A stretch of DNA of 22,939 nt from positions 1 to 22,939 of the forward strand of contig JADGJA010000332.1 of NCBI GenBank assembly GCA_027596035.1, in the 5' to 3' direction. The position numbers and the translations under genes are program-made. The notes below the pieces were generated by a model. The model saw only the letters and a list, made by a program, of their open reading frames with translations, searched no databases and was not told where the DNA came from. The stretch is from Thoreauomyces humboldtii (lineage: Eukaryota > Chytridiomycota > Chytridiomycetes > Spizellomycetales > Powellomycetaceae). This document shows, piece after piece, positions 7,258 to 17,243 of the stretch. Position 1 is the stretch's first letter, and every line of letters starts with the position of its first letter.

Positions 7258-9390
7258 ATGGCAACCGCACCTGGCTTTCAGATATCTCTTTCGCATTGCG
7301 GCAATTGGAGTGTCTCGGATGCTCTGCGAGAGATCATCGCAAACATGCACGATGCACTATGCCAGGTTACGGCAAGCCCGCTTCAGTTCGCCTACCTTAA
7401 AAACGAGGCAAACGACGTCAACATCCATGCGCAAATTCTTGACGGGCAAAACGAGGAAGTAATCGGTCACATAACGTGGAAGAAGGCCACGGGGAGGTTG
7501 GAGGTCTTCAACGGCGGACTCTCGATCACGCCTGGCAATCTCAGCAACATCGGTTTCTCGAGGAAACGGAGCTTGAGCGGTGCAATCGGGCAGTTTGGCG
7601 AAGGCTTAAAGAGTGCCCTCGGTCCTCTCGCCAGGCAAGGCTGTGTCATCACGTTTTACACACCCAGGCTGGCTATGCGCTTCACATCTCGTGTGAACCC
7701 AGAAGAACCAGACGACCGTCTACTCGTAGCCGAAGAAGCTAAAGCTGAACCCGCCTTGTTCCGCGGGTACTCCGAGTGGACTCGCGTTGAAGTCGTTGGT
7801 CTCAACGACAAGAAGGATCTCGGATTGGACAACTTCCTTTTCCTGAAAACCGCCAAAGTTCGCGACAATCGGATCCCTCTCAGGGATGAAGCGCTCCTAC
7901 TTGATGGCTCACAGAAAGGACGGATCTACGTCCAAGGTATCTTTGTCTGCCACAGAAATGATCTTCCGTTCGGACTCGCGCTCGGTTCCACGGTTCGAAT
8001 GACTCGAGACCGACGGATGCTCAGGGAACCAAGCACAGAACTGTTTATATCGGCGATACCCGCGCGCAGTCCGGAACCGCGTCTAGTCGACCTTGTCTAC
8101 AAAGAACTCAATAGAGAGAAGCCTGTTCCATTTTATGAGGCCTTGTCGGGACTGTTGCCGGAAGCATTTGTCGATCAACTCTTTGCGCACGGACTGGACG
8201 CAACAACCTCCTTTTATACGCGCAGGCCACGCAGGGAATTGAACCCTGAGCAAGACTTCCTGCTCGCGCTTCAAGACCCTGATACTTTGCGCGCAGTCAA
8301 TCGCCCTCTTTTTTCCATTGTATGGCCTCGACAGGAAGCGAAACTTCGCGCTTACCGCACCCAGATTACGACGGAACTTGCCGCCGCTACCGTCTCTGCG
8401 CTATCACCTTCGGAGACGCAAAAGTGGAAAGATGTGCAAGACTTTCTCAAATGCCTGCTGCCTGACGCTGGGGTGACTGTATCCATCGTAGACAGTACTA
8501 CTGTTTATTCTGCGCGCGCTCAGCAAGTGGCGATCCTCGACCGTCTCCCGTGCTTGTGGATCCAGCAGACCACGACTCTGCTCCTCGATCAAAAACTCCT
8601 CAACAACCGAAACGTGCACAACCGAATCAAAGCGGAAATGGAGCACGAGCATGCTACAGACAAGCTGAAGTGGCAGCGCACTGAATGCGAGAATCGGCAC
8701 TGCGCGTGTCTTCAAGCGACGATCCTTACCCATGTGCAGGAACAGCACGGCCTCTCCCTGAGCTACTGCACCAAGGTCCTAGCCAATTACTCGAAGAAGC
8801 ATCAGGCGGCAATCGTGTGTGCCCTGAACGAGCGCATGGAACTGGTGGATGATTCCAGTCCCAGCAATCCGTGGGAAAGCGACAGCGACAGCGACGCATC
8901 GAACAGAGACGATACAGATGCTCGGCCCATCATGTCGAACCCTCCCGCTCCCTCCTCCCCACCCGACAACACAGCTGCCCCTGGTCAAGCCGGTGTTGAA
9001 CCAGATGCCTCCAGTCAATTGCCCGATGTCAAAGTCCAAGCCCCCGTTCTTGCCGCTTCACTGAATGTGGAGGAACTCGACGATGGGCAGCTGCGCGATC
9101 TGATCTTGCAGGGCCAGACCGAGTGTTTTCGGCGGTGGTCTCAAGTGCAACGGAGATTCACAGAGCATAGCGATCAGAGCAAACTCGCAACGGAAGCGTT
9201 GCAGAAGCAGTTGGACGAGCAGGCCGAGAGGGGACGCGCCCTGCGAGCAACTAACGCCCAGATCGATAACCGTCGCGTCGAAGCCGAAGCCCTCATTGCT
9301 CAGTATGAGCAGGAAGACGCTGAGCACACTCGTCAACTCGAGGAGCACCTTCAAAAGCGGAAGAAGCGCAGATGCCTCGAGCAGATGTAG
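7258..9390 (+). CDS. GHKL/Bergerat-type ATPase with C-terminal coiled coil
   Basis: Intronless, 710 residues. Near the N-terminus is a GHKL N-box, REIIANMHDA (E25, N29, D32). It is followed by VFNGGLSI (84-90 region), where the usual D-x-G-x-G is altered, then NIGFSRKRS and the lid-type glycine motif IGQFGEGLKSAL (G111, G114, G116, K118). IGQFGEGLK is characteristic of a GHKL subset related to the Hsp90/MORC/MutL fold. Middle residues 120-500 include EMEHEHATD (460-468), reminiscent of but not matching the zinc HExxH motif, and a Cys/His cluster (ECENRHCAC). About 520-600 is acidic, Ser/Pro-rich linker. About 605-705 is a heptad-like, charged coiled coil ending in a basic KRKKRR (possible nuclear signal). 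No named family fits. The lack of introns contrasts with most neighbours (MDM34 is also intronless). The ATPase fold is likely; the role is unknown. Confidence 0.8.
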   Translation: MATAPGFQISLSHCGNWSVSDALREIIANMHDALCQVTASPLQFAYLKNEANDVNIHAQILDGQNEEVIGHITWKKATGRLEVFNGGLSITPGNLSNIGFSRKRSLSGAIGQFGEGLKSALGPLARQGCVITFYTPRLAMRFTSRVNPEEPDDRLLVAEEAKAEPALFRGYSEWTRVEVVGLNDKKDLGLDNFLFLKTAKVRDNRIPLRDEALLLDGSQKGRIYVQGIFVCHRNDLPFGLALGSTVRMTRDRRMLREPSTELFISAIPARSPEPRLVDLVYKELNREKPVPFYEALSGLLPEAFVDQLFAHGLDATTSFYTRRPRRELNPEQDFLLALQDPDTLRAVNRPLFSIVWPRQEAKLRAYRTQITTELAAATVSALSPSETQKWKDVQDFLKCLLPDAGVTVSIVDSTTVYSARAQQVAILDRLPCLWIQQTTTLLLDQKLLNNRNVHNRIKAEMEHEHATDKLKWQRTECENRHCACLQATILTHVQEQHGLSLSYCTKVLANYSKKHQAAIVCALNERMELVDDSSPSNPWESDSDSDASNRDDTDARPIMSNPPAPSSPPDNTAAPGQAGVEPDASSQLPDVKVQAPVLAASLNVEELDDGQLRDLILQGQTECFRRWSQVQRRFTEHSDQSKLATEALQKQLDEQAERGRALRATNAQIDNRRVEAEALIAQYEQEDAEHTRQLEEHLQKRKKRRCLEQM

Positions 9391-9837
9391 ACTATATCGA
9401 TATTCTCCGTATACTTGACGGTGTGCACACAGGTGCGCGGAACGGGCGCCAGCGGAATACCATGCAGTTCTTTCCTACGTACGAATCAATGGCCCTACTC
9501 ATTGCAAGGGGGACCACGGATCACATAGCTCGAGCCAAAACGGCACCGTCCCGCGATTCCTCTGGAGGCGCAATCAATCCCTTTCCGATCGCGCAGGTGG
9601 TGATGGTATTGGTGAGTCATCGGCACAAGGTGTCTGCTCTTAAGTTCTTCTCCTCGTTCGCCTTCGCCGTGCGAGCTGCCGTGGAATCCTCCGCGCCTCT
9701 CCACCTTCTTACCACCGATACCTAATCCACCGATTCTCCAACCTATCTTCCTGATCGCCATCTTGAGCTGAACCAACGGAAGGTGTGCACTGCACCCGGT
9801 GAAAGGCCTTCGCGTCCGCCATACGCGGTTCTGATCA
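9391..9837. other. Intergenic region between the ATPase and TRP5
   Basis: About 450 bp with short overlapping ORFs on both strands and no conserved protein. It should contain the ATPase 3' UTR and the TRP5 promoter. No tRNA B-box or repeat was seen. Confidence 0.4.
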
Positions 9838-9909
9838 ATGTCCCTGTCTTTCCTACGTAGAGCGCTCCGTCCATATCGATCGATCTCATTACTCCGATAC
9901 ACCTTTGCC

Positions 9910-12675
9910 ATGGCGAAACAACTTCGCCGCACCTTTGCTGATTGCAAGAAGGAGGGTAGGCACATCTCGGTTACTTGCGAAAGAGCTGGGTCAAGTACCA
10001 AACTCATATTCCCCATTTCCAGGGCGCCCTGCCTTCGTCACGTACGTCACGGCCGGCTATCCCACATTGGAAGACACCGTGGATGTGCTACTAGCCCTCC
10101 AGGAGGGAGGCGCCGACATCATCGAGCTCGGTGTGCCGTTCTCTGATCCAATTGCCGACGGTCCCACGATCCAGGATTCTAGCTTCGTATGCGCTTCGTT
10201 CTTCGATCCTTTTTCCAGCGTGCGATCGTTGCTGATCGCAGTGTTATCCCGCCTTCACAGCTGGCTCTCCAGAACGGTGTCGACATCCTGCAATGTTTGA
10301 AATACGTAGAGCAGGCCCGCGCCAAGGGCCTTCGCGTACCCGTCCTGTTCATGGGCTACTACAACCCGTTCCTGATTTACGGCGAGGAGAAGCTCATGCA
10401 GGATTGCGCGAGAGCGGGAGTGAACGGCTTCATCGTGGTCGATCTGCCCCCAGAGGAGGCTTTGAGATTCCGCAACCACTGTACAGAGTTCGGGTAAGCT
10501 ATCGGAACCAGCGGTCGGAAAGTGTCATCGTTGTCCTAATCCGTCGTGATTTCCCTACAAGTCTGAGCTACGTCCCACTCATCGCACCCTCGACAACCGA
10601 CGCTCGGATAAAACATCTCGCGACTGTAGCCGACAGTTTCATCTACGTTGTTAGCACCCTGGGCGTTACGGGTGCTCGGGCCGCCGTCAGCTCTGATCTT
10701 CCAGCGTTCGTTAAGCGAATCCAACAATTCACGGACCTGCCTCTAGCGGTCGGTTTTGGAGTAGCTACGTCCGAGCACTTCAAGGAGGTGGGAGCTCATG
10801 CCGATGGTGTTGTCATCGGATCCAAAATCATCACTACTCTGAAGGAAGCGGGTATGTTTGCAGACATCAGTTAGCCGCGTGGTCCTATGAATACTCACGT
10901 TGTTGGAACGCCAGATCCCGCTCATCGCGCCACCGCCATTCGCGAGTTTGCATCTAGTATCACTGGCCGTACTGTTCTTCGACCAGAGGAGCCGCGGACG
11001 GAGGACGAGGACGACCATCACCTCTCCTCGGTGAAGGAGGTGTCTACACCTTCAGCCTCTGCAGGTTTGGCCACCATCAAGGAGGCTGCTTTAGGGGCTG
11101 TTGCCACTGTGAAGGAGGCGGTAGTGAATGGATCATTACCTCCCGCAGTGAAAAATGCTGCTTTGGATACGGTTGGGACTATCAAAGAGAAAGCGTCCAG
11201 CGCTGTGACTGCCGTCAAGGACCTCGCCGCCCGATTCGGCGACTTTGGTGGACAATACGCTCCCGAGGCCCTCGTGGACTGCCTGGACGAGATCGAGACT
11301 GCGTACATCGCCGCCAAACACGACCCTGCCTTCTGGGCCGAGTTCCGCGACATGTATCCCTTCATGGGACGCCCCTCCCCACTCCACGTCGCTGACCGTT
11401 TGACGGCCGAGGCGGGCGGAGCGCGGATCTGGCTGAAGCGTGAGGACCTGAACCACACGGGATCTCACAAAATCAATAATGCCGTGGGTCAGGTTCTCCT
11501 TGCCAAGCGATTGGGCAAGAAGCGTATCATCGCCGAAANNNNNNNNNNGGTGCCGGTCAGCACGGCGTTGCTACCGCTACCGTCTGCGCCAAGTTTGGAC
11601 TTGACTGCACCATCTATATGGGCGCCGAGGACGTCCGTCGGCAAGCCCTCAACGTTTTCCGCATTCGACTGCTCGGTGCCAAGGTCGTGGCCGTGGACTC
11701 TGGATCAAAGACATTGAAGGACGCCATCAACGAGGCCATGCGAGACTGGGTCACCAACGTCAAGACCACCCACTACCTCATCGGATCCGCCATCGGACCC
11801 CACCCGTTCCCGACCATCGTCAGGGATTTTCAATCAGTCATCGGACGGGAGACAAGAGCAGAGATGCTGGAGAAGACGGGACGGCTACCTGACGCGGTCG
11901 TGGCTTGCGTGGGAGGGGGAAGCAACGCCATCGGCATGTTTCATCCCTTCGTGAACGACCCAAGCGTCAAGATCTACGGCGTGGAGGCTGCAGGCGATGG
12001 TAAAGATATCATGAATTTGAACACCTGGACTCTATCACGAATGCTTATATTCCTCACGGCACACAGGAATCGAGACGGGTCGCCACTCTGCGACTCTAGC
12101 TATGGGCACGCCCGGAGTGCTGCACGGTACGCGGACTTACCTTATCCAGGACAAGAACGGTCAGATCGTCGAGACGCATAGCATCAGCGCGGTATGCACG
12201 CCGGAGACCAAACACGTGTTATTGATAATGTCGGAGCAGCTCACACGCATGAATGATATAGGGCTTGGATTATCCCGGCGTTGGCCCTGAGCACGCCTGG
12301 TTGAAGGACACGCTGAGGGCAGAGTACGTGGCCGCCACTGATGCTCAGGCTATGATCGGGTTCCGAAAGTGTTCTCAGCTCGAAGGTAAGAAGATCGTGC
12401 GAGTCTTTCCTGGTGAATCATGTTGAGGCCCTTTTCCCGACACTCACGATTCACCGCCCTTTCCCTATCTAGGTATCATCCCAGCACTTGAATCCTCTCA
12501 TGCTCTGTTCCAAGCGATGGAGATCGCAAAGACGATGCCCAAGGACCAGAACCTGGTGGTGTGTCTTTCTGGGCGAGGCGACAAGGACGTTGCTTCGGTA
12601 GCCGAGGCGCTGCCCAAGTTCGGACCCATCATCGGTTGGGACCTTCGTTTCCAGGGAAGCAAGGCCTCCGAGTAG
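9910..12675 (+). CDS. TRP5: Tryptophan synthase, fused alpha-beta (assembly gap inside)
   Basis: Converts indole-3-glycerol phosphate plus serine to tryptophan, the last step of the pathway. Eight exons: 9910-9955, 10023-10186, 10261-10493, 10562-10851, 10915-11999, 12067-12191, 12262-12385, 12473-12675. The alpha domain has catalytic Glu50 ([11 protein letters not shown]) and Asp61 (IADGP). The beta domain has the PLP lysine K430 in [14 protein letters not shown] after the gap, the phosphate loop GGGSNAIG, and the C-terminal LSGRGDKD. A run of 10 N (11539-11548) sits in the conserved AETGAGQHG. Frame and conservation require only 2 missing bases, so the N run wrongly shifts the frame; with 2 bases the protein is 753 residues. 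The alpha-beta linker is long (about 264-351) and Ala/Lys rich. An in-frame ATG at 9838 would add an Arg-rich 24-residue leader. Intron ends are GT-AG throughout. Confidence 0.95.
11539..11548. other. Assembly gap (10 N) causing an artificial frameshift
   Basis: Ten N follow GCCGAAA and precede GGTGCCGGTCAG. In tryptophan synthase beta this is the invariant A-E-T-G-A-G-Q run. The A before the gap must be the first base of a Thr codon and GGT the next codon, so 2 bases are missing, not 10. Confidence 0.9.
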
Positions 12676-12803
12676 AGCAGGACCCGCTGCTCCCACGCCC
12701 ACACACTCATTTCTAAAACAGCATGCACTCTTGTCCCCTTTCGGAAACTGTTCATCCTTTGCCTTTTTTCCCGCCAAATATTCATTTTGTCTCGTTTCCA
12801 CAA

Positions 12804-13939
12804 TCAAGACGCCGTCCCCGTCGCAGCGTTCAAGACCCTGGGATCCCGTTCCAAGATCTCGAGCTTCGCGGCCGCGAGGTGGTAGCTCGTCCTGACGGTT
12901 CGATAGTCCTTCAAGAACGTCTCGAGGTCCCCGTCCCCCCGAACGAACGCGTGGGCGGCATCCTCGCACGTCGCGTCGGATCGAGCCAGTCGAGCCTTGA
13001 GAAGGGCGAGGGTGGTCTCCGGGGCGAACCTTTGAGCCTCCAGGTCCCTCGTCTTGGAGGCCGCGTCGAACGCTTCCAGTCGTGACAGGAGAACTTCCTG
13101 CGCGGACGTCACGGACGCGGTCGCCACCTCGAGACGGGGTTGGAGCGCCAGGTTCTTTTCTGTCGAACCCGAGGGAAGATGCGAATACCATGAGTATATC
13201 TGGTAGCGGGCATGCGATTGAAATGAGCTCATCTTCGGGTATATCACTCACGTGCGAGGACCTCGTTCCCTTGCAACAGCTCCTCCCAGACACCCCTGAC
13301 TCCCTTCACCCTGTGACCCGACTCGAAGAGGGTCTCTATCTCGTCCTCGTCCCTCAGACAACGCTCGACCTGCTGCTCGGTCATGCCGTCCACCTCCGGG
13401 AACTCTGTAAGCTGAGCCACCAGATCCTTGACCCATCGTCCCAAGGATATCGAGTCGGGCCAGGGCGAGGGTTGGATGGGCAGAGGACCTGGTGGGGATA
13501 GGGAGAGCTGCGGAGAAGAGGCGGGGAAGTTGGCGGGTAGGTGAATGGTAAGGGATAGAGGAGTCGGTGGAAGTAGGAGGACGTAGGTCGTTGGTGTTAG
13601 GGATTGGATGGTTGGGTTATAGGACATCAGCGATGCTATTTGCGTTCTCCGCCTATTCAAGACGATGAGCGTGAAAAGACCGATAGATGACACGTGGTAT
13701 TCGATCCCTTACCGTTCTTGAAAGGCGGTAGCGGCGGATGTTGACGAAGCGGAAGAGGAAAGGGGTTGCTGCTGCTGCTGCTGCTGCTGTTGCTGGGAGG
13801 AGGGTGGTGGCGGGACCGGCGGTGGTCCTTGACTGTAACTGTTGCTGCCATTGGAGGACTGTGGTACCCCTGACGACGGGTACTGGGGCTCCTGCGCTGC
13901 GTGTTGACTGGTCTTTTTTGACTTTCCAAAGGACGGCAT
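12804..13939 (-). CDS. VPS37: ESCRT-I subunit VPS37 with UEV-like and Mod(r) regions
   Basis: Three exons (13939-13713, 13652-13252, 13159-12804) give 327 residues. The N-terminus is Ser/Pro/Gln rich with a 10-residue glutamine tract. Residues about 77-160 (RRTQIASLMSYNPT, YVLLLPPTPLSLTIHLP, FPASSPQLSLSPPG) look like the pseudo-UEV domain of VPS37A-type proteins. The C-terminal exon is a charged helical Mod(r) domain with the signature FLKDYRTVRTSYHLAAAKLE. VPS37 forms the ESCRT-I complex with VPS23 and VPS28 on endosomes, sorting ubiquitinated cargo into multivesicular bodies. Splice joins (GTAAGG..AATAG, 60 bp; GTGAGT..CGACAG, 92 bp) restore frame. An in-frame upstream ATG at 13987 would add a hydrophobic 16 residues but is followed by TTCTAG just before 13939, which could be a leader-intron acceptor. 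Divergent from MDM34. Confidence 0.85.
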
Positions 13940-14319
13940 GGCTAGAACAAATGTGTCGTAAGATGGGAGTAGGGCGACGAACAGCAAACGCGGGATCGAA
14001 GGAGAGGTTCGGTGACGACGACGAACGGTTGAGGCGCAAGGCTCATTGCCTCACCTCACCCCCCATTCCCCAACAGGGACCCCTGCCATTTGCTTCCGTC
14101 CTTGTCTCTCAACCTCAACAGCATCTACAAACGGTCGACGCTGCCTGTCTCTTTAGAGTCATCTGGCATCAATTTGGTATCCAGCACCTACATATCGTTT
14201 AGGCGCCAGGTTTCTGTTCGTAGCCTTTCGTACAATCCGCAAAGACCACCGCATGCCTTCCCGACTCCCCACCGAGACATACCCGACCCCCGTTTTTCTT
14301 CAATAGATACTCGTCGACC
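13940..14319. promoter_or_regulatory. Shared divergent promoter, VPS37 / MDM34
   Basis: About 380 bp separate the two divergent start codons, so both promoters and 5' leaders must lie here. The stretch just before the MDM34 ATG is pyrimidine rich (CCGTTTTTCTTCAATAG), and this AG could also be a leader-intron acceptor. No specific factor site can be named. Confidence 0.5.
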
Positions 14320-16836
14320 ATGTCGTTCAAGCTCAACTGGCCGGCATTCTCGCAAGAGTTCATCGAGAAAGCAAAAACCCAGCTTTACACCGCACTCAAC
14401 AAGGGTGACAAACCCACCAACATTGTCGGCGACATCAACGTCCACCAGCTGAACATGGGCACGAAGCCTCCAGACCTTGAGATTCTTGAGATCGGGGAGC
14501 TGCAGGAGGACCGCTTTCGCGGTATCTTCAAGATGGCGTATACGGGCGATGCCCATCTGGAGCTGGTCACGCGCGTTCAGGCCAATCCTCTGCACGCCCC
14601 GCGGACGCAGATGTCCATCAACGCCAGCAGGGACGAGGTGCTCGCAGCGAATTGGCCTCTGGTAGTGCCCATGCGGCTGAAGATCAGCAATCTGGTCCTA
14701 CGAGGCATCATCGTGTTGGTCGTCGATAAGCACAAGGGTGTCACTCTCGTCTTCAAGAATGACCCTCTCGAAAAGGTCGACGTAAACTCCACGTTCGACA
14801 ACATACCCAACATCAGACGTTTTCTGCAGCTGCAGATCGAAACCCAGTTGCGAAAGATGTTCCAAGAGGACCTGCCTGCTCTCATCCACAATCTTTCATT
14901 GGTCTACTTCAGCACCATCAACGGCAAAAATGCCGCGACGCCACCGCCGCATGACAGCGGGTTTCTTGACCAGCCATCCACAGACGAGGAAGGCGATATT
15001 TTTGGTGCTCGCCCAGAACTCCCCCGCTGCATGCGCGAGCGGTGGATGGGGAACGATTCTGTCGACGACGATGAGGACGACGACGCTTGGGTCCATGGGT
15101 ACACTTTCTACCGGAATCTTAGTCAGTCCTGTGGCGCGCTGGATATGGGTCTCAAGAATCTAGCGGTTCCGAAGCCATTTCTCAACAACAACGCTATCTG
15201 CCGCACTCATATCTCGGATCGCCTATTGCTCATGAACTACAATCAATATCCACCGCCTCCGTCCTCTGCTCATCTGGGGTCCAGCTCTCGACGATATAGT
15301 CAATCTGCGGGAAGCGTCGGTGGACGGTCCTTTGCTCCGTCCAGTCTATCTGCCCCTGCCGATCACACCTACAGACCTCTGCAGAAGGCTGGTATGCAGG
15401 GGCTTCGCGCCAGCTACATTAACTATCGGAAATATACCACGCGGCCGCGCATCCCTGCGCGTGCCCAGAGCTCGGTTACGCTCCACACCGATTATGCATA
15501 CGACTGGCATACAGAGTTTCACCCTCTTCCGCCGCAGGAATATCAGGCGGCAGCATCTACATCCCGCTCCCCTATCCCAGGCTGGTCGCACTCACATCAG
15601 CCCATCCGGCCCGAAAGAGCAACTTTCGAATTGGGAGGAGACGAAGAATCCGACGAGGAGGAACCTTTTGATTTCGAGAATCCTGCAAACATCTTTAATC
15701 TCAACCCAGTTCCCTCTAGCGCAACCTCTCCTCAGTACCAGCAGGTCCCTTCGCCAGTGACCCTTCACCCAACCGACAATCCGCGCGCCGCTCATCTCGC
15801 GAACCTGATGAACTCGAATCTTACTCTTACGATTCATACTCAGAGTGAAGACATTGAGCATCTCGCGTTCCGAGCTCACCCGATTCGGTTCCTCTATCGA
15901 AGCCCGGACCCGCCGTCTCCTCTGCAGACCTCACCTTCTGACGACCCCACTACGCCACCACCGTCCCTCCGCATCCATACAGGAGGTCATCTCTCGTCTG
16001 CTGCTGTAGCGAGCTACGATCACGCGAGACCTCACCCCTGCAACTCGAACACGTTCGTCGTCCCGTCCGCGCACGCCGCCTCCGCATCCCGCGCTCGACA
16101 ATCTCGATCACCGGGAAGCGAGGCCGACCACTTTCAGCAGCGTCCGCCGTTGCCCCATCAGTCTCACTCGTACGCCGCCGGCCAGGGTGGTGTCAAGCGA
16201 ACCAATCTCCGCACCCGCAACATCGGCAAGCTGACGCTACCGCCCGGCGTCGTCATCCCTCAGGGTCTCCTCAGTCCGGGTTTGGATCAGCGGATGGCGG
16301 AGATGGGTTACTCGAACCCGCAGCATCTTCAATATCATCCACATCCGCAGCAGCATCATCATCAACATCCACATCAACCGCAATCATATCTTCATCAGCC
16401 ACCGCATCACGCTCCTCGGTACCAACCCCAGCAACCTCATCATCCATCGACGACGCATCCATCCTCGCCTCATCGGCATCAAAGCTATCAACAGCAACGA
16501 TCACCGCCACAGCAATCGTATCGTGCACCTTCGGCGGGTGGATCCTCCGGATACCGTCCAGGCAGCGGCGGAAGCGCGACGGGGGGCAACGGTCGACCGC
16601 AGAGTGCCCGAAGCACGGGAACGAGGAGCACGGTCTCGGCGGGCGCGTCTCCGTCGTCGTCGTCGCCTCCAGGCGGCGGGAGTCGACTCACCACCCGGCA
16701 TCCGTCCACTGCTGCTGCTGCGCTGGTGGGTCACGCGAGGGGCGGGCAACAGCAGCAGCAGCCGACCACCATCTTGATGGATCGACCCCCGCTCGGGAGA
16801 CCGAGGGATGGTCGAAGGGGGGAGGATGGACCGTAA
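14320..16836 (+). CDS. MDM34: ERMES outer-membrane subunit MDM34
   Basis: Intronless, 838 residues. The first ~200 residues are an SMP lipid-transfer domain: MSFKLNWPAFSQEFIEKAK, then ILEIGELQEDRFRGIFKM, PLVVPMRLKISNLVLRGIIV, GVTLVFKNDPLEKVDV, and FREDLP-like FQEDLPALIHNLSL. This matches Mdm34, which with Mmm1, Mdm12 and Mdm10 tethers ER to mitochondria and transfers phospholipid. Yeast Mdm34 is about 460 residues; the extra length here is a disordered tail. It includes an acidic run (VDDDEDDD), a His/Gln/Pro-rich stretch at about 670-730 and a Gly/Ser/Arg-rich end. The His/Gln run is encoded by CAT/CAG/CCA-type codons and may be repeat-length variable. The start is fixed by the conserved MSF-NWP N-terminus. 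Confidence 0.93.
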   Translation: MSFKLNWPAFSQEFIEKAKTQLYTALNKGDKPTNIVGDINVHQLNMGTKPPDLEILEIGELQEDRFRGIFKMAYTGDAHLELVTRVQANPLHAPRTQMSINASRDEVLAANWPLVVPMRLKISNLVLRGIIVLVVDKHKGVTLVFKNDPLEKVDVNSTFDNIPNIRRFLQLQIETQLRKMFQEDLPALIHNLSLVYFSTINGKNAATPPPHDSGFLDQPSTDEEGDIFGARPELPRCMRERWMGNDSVDDDEDDDAWVHGYTFYRNLSQSCGALDMGLKNLAVPKPFLNNNAICRTHISDRLLLMNYNQYPPPPSSAHLGSSSRRYSQSAGSVGGRSFAPSSLSAPADHTYRPLQKAGMQGLRASYINYRKYTTRPRIPARAQSSVTLHTDYAYDWHTEFHPLPPQEYQAAASTSRSPIPGWSHSHQPIRPERATFELGGDEESDEEEPFDFENPANIFNLNPVPSSATSPQYQQVPSPVTLHPTDNPRAAHLANLMNSNLTLTIHTQSEDIEHLAFRAHPIRFLYRSPDPPSPLQTSPSDDPTTPPPSLRIHTGGHLSSAAVASYDHARPHPCNSNTFVVPSAHAASASRARQSRSPGSEADHFQQRPPLPHQSHSYAAGQGGVKRTNLRTRNIGKLTLPPGVVIPQGLLSPGLDQRMAEMGYSNPQHLQYHPHPQQHHHQHPHQPQSYLHQPPHHAPRYQPQQPHHPSTTHPSSPHRHQSYQQQRSPPQQSYRAPSAGGSSGYRPGSGGSATGGNGRPQSARSTGTRSTVSAGASPSSSSPPGGGSRLTTRHPSTAAAALVGHARGGQQQQQPTTILMDRPPLGRPRDGRRGEDGP

Positions 16837-17123
16837 TAGACCCTTTGGGAATTTCGTTAGAGTAATACATCCAGACGCGTCGCACAGATAGATTCAAAGA
16901 AACCAAGCACCTGCACATGTACTGTAGTCCTTTGCCTCCATGTGGTTTAGAAGCGACGGGAAGGAGTTCACCTCGTCGTTTCCCCGTGATCCCGAAAGCC
17001 CGGCAAACGGAATGGCGCAGTCGTTCACTTTTGCCTGCATCCATCACCTCACTCACAGATCTCTCACCGCATCACCACTGGTGCCCAAAGACCACTGAAC
17101 CCAATAGTGGGGTCCGCTGCTGA
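16837..17123. other. Intergenic, MDM34 to FPGS
   Basis: About 290 bp holding the MDM34 3' UTR (AGAGTAATACATCC near 16860) and the folylpolyglutamate synthase promoter. Nothing else recognised. Confidence 0.4.
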
Positions 17124-17243
17124 ATGCCTCTGCAGAGAACAGCATACACAGCCCTCAGGAACCATTCTTCTGCTCGATCCAGTAATCTGTCTTTCTCTCG
17201 GTCGTCGTCGCTCCTCCACGTGCCTTTCCTCCTCAGACGAACG

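Noticed and set aside
9495..10016. 173-codon minus-strand ORF before TRP5
   Set aside because: Overlaps TRP5 exon 1 and its intron on the opposite strand, with no recognisable domain.
13774..13798. CTG/CAG trinucleotide run as a repeat-expansion locus
   Set aside because: It is the short in-frame glutamine tract of VPS37; nothing indicates expansion beyond normal low complexity.
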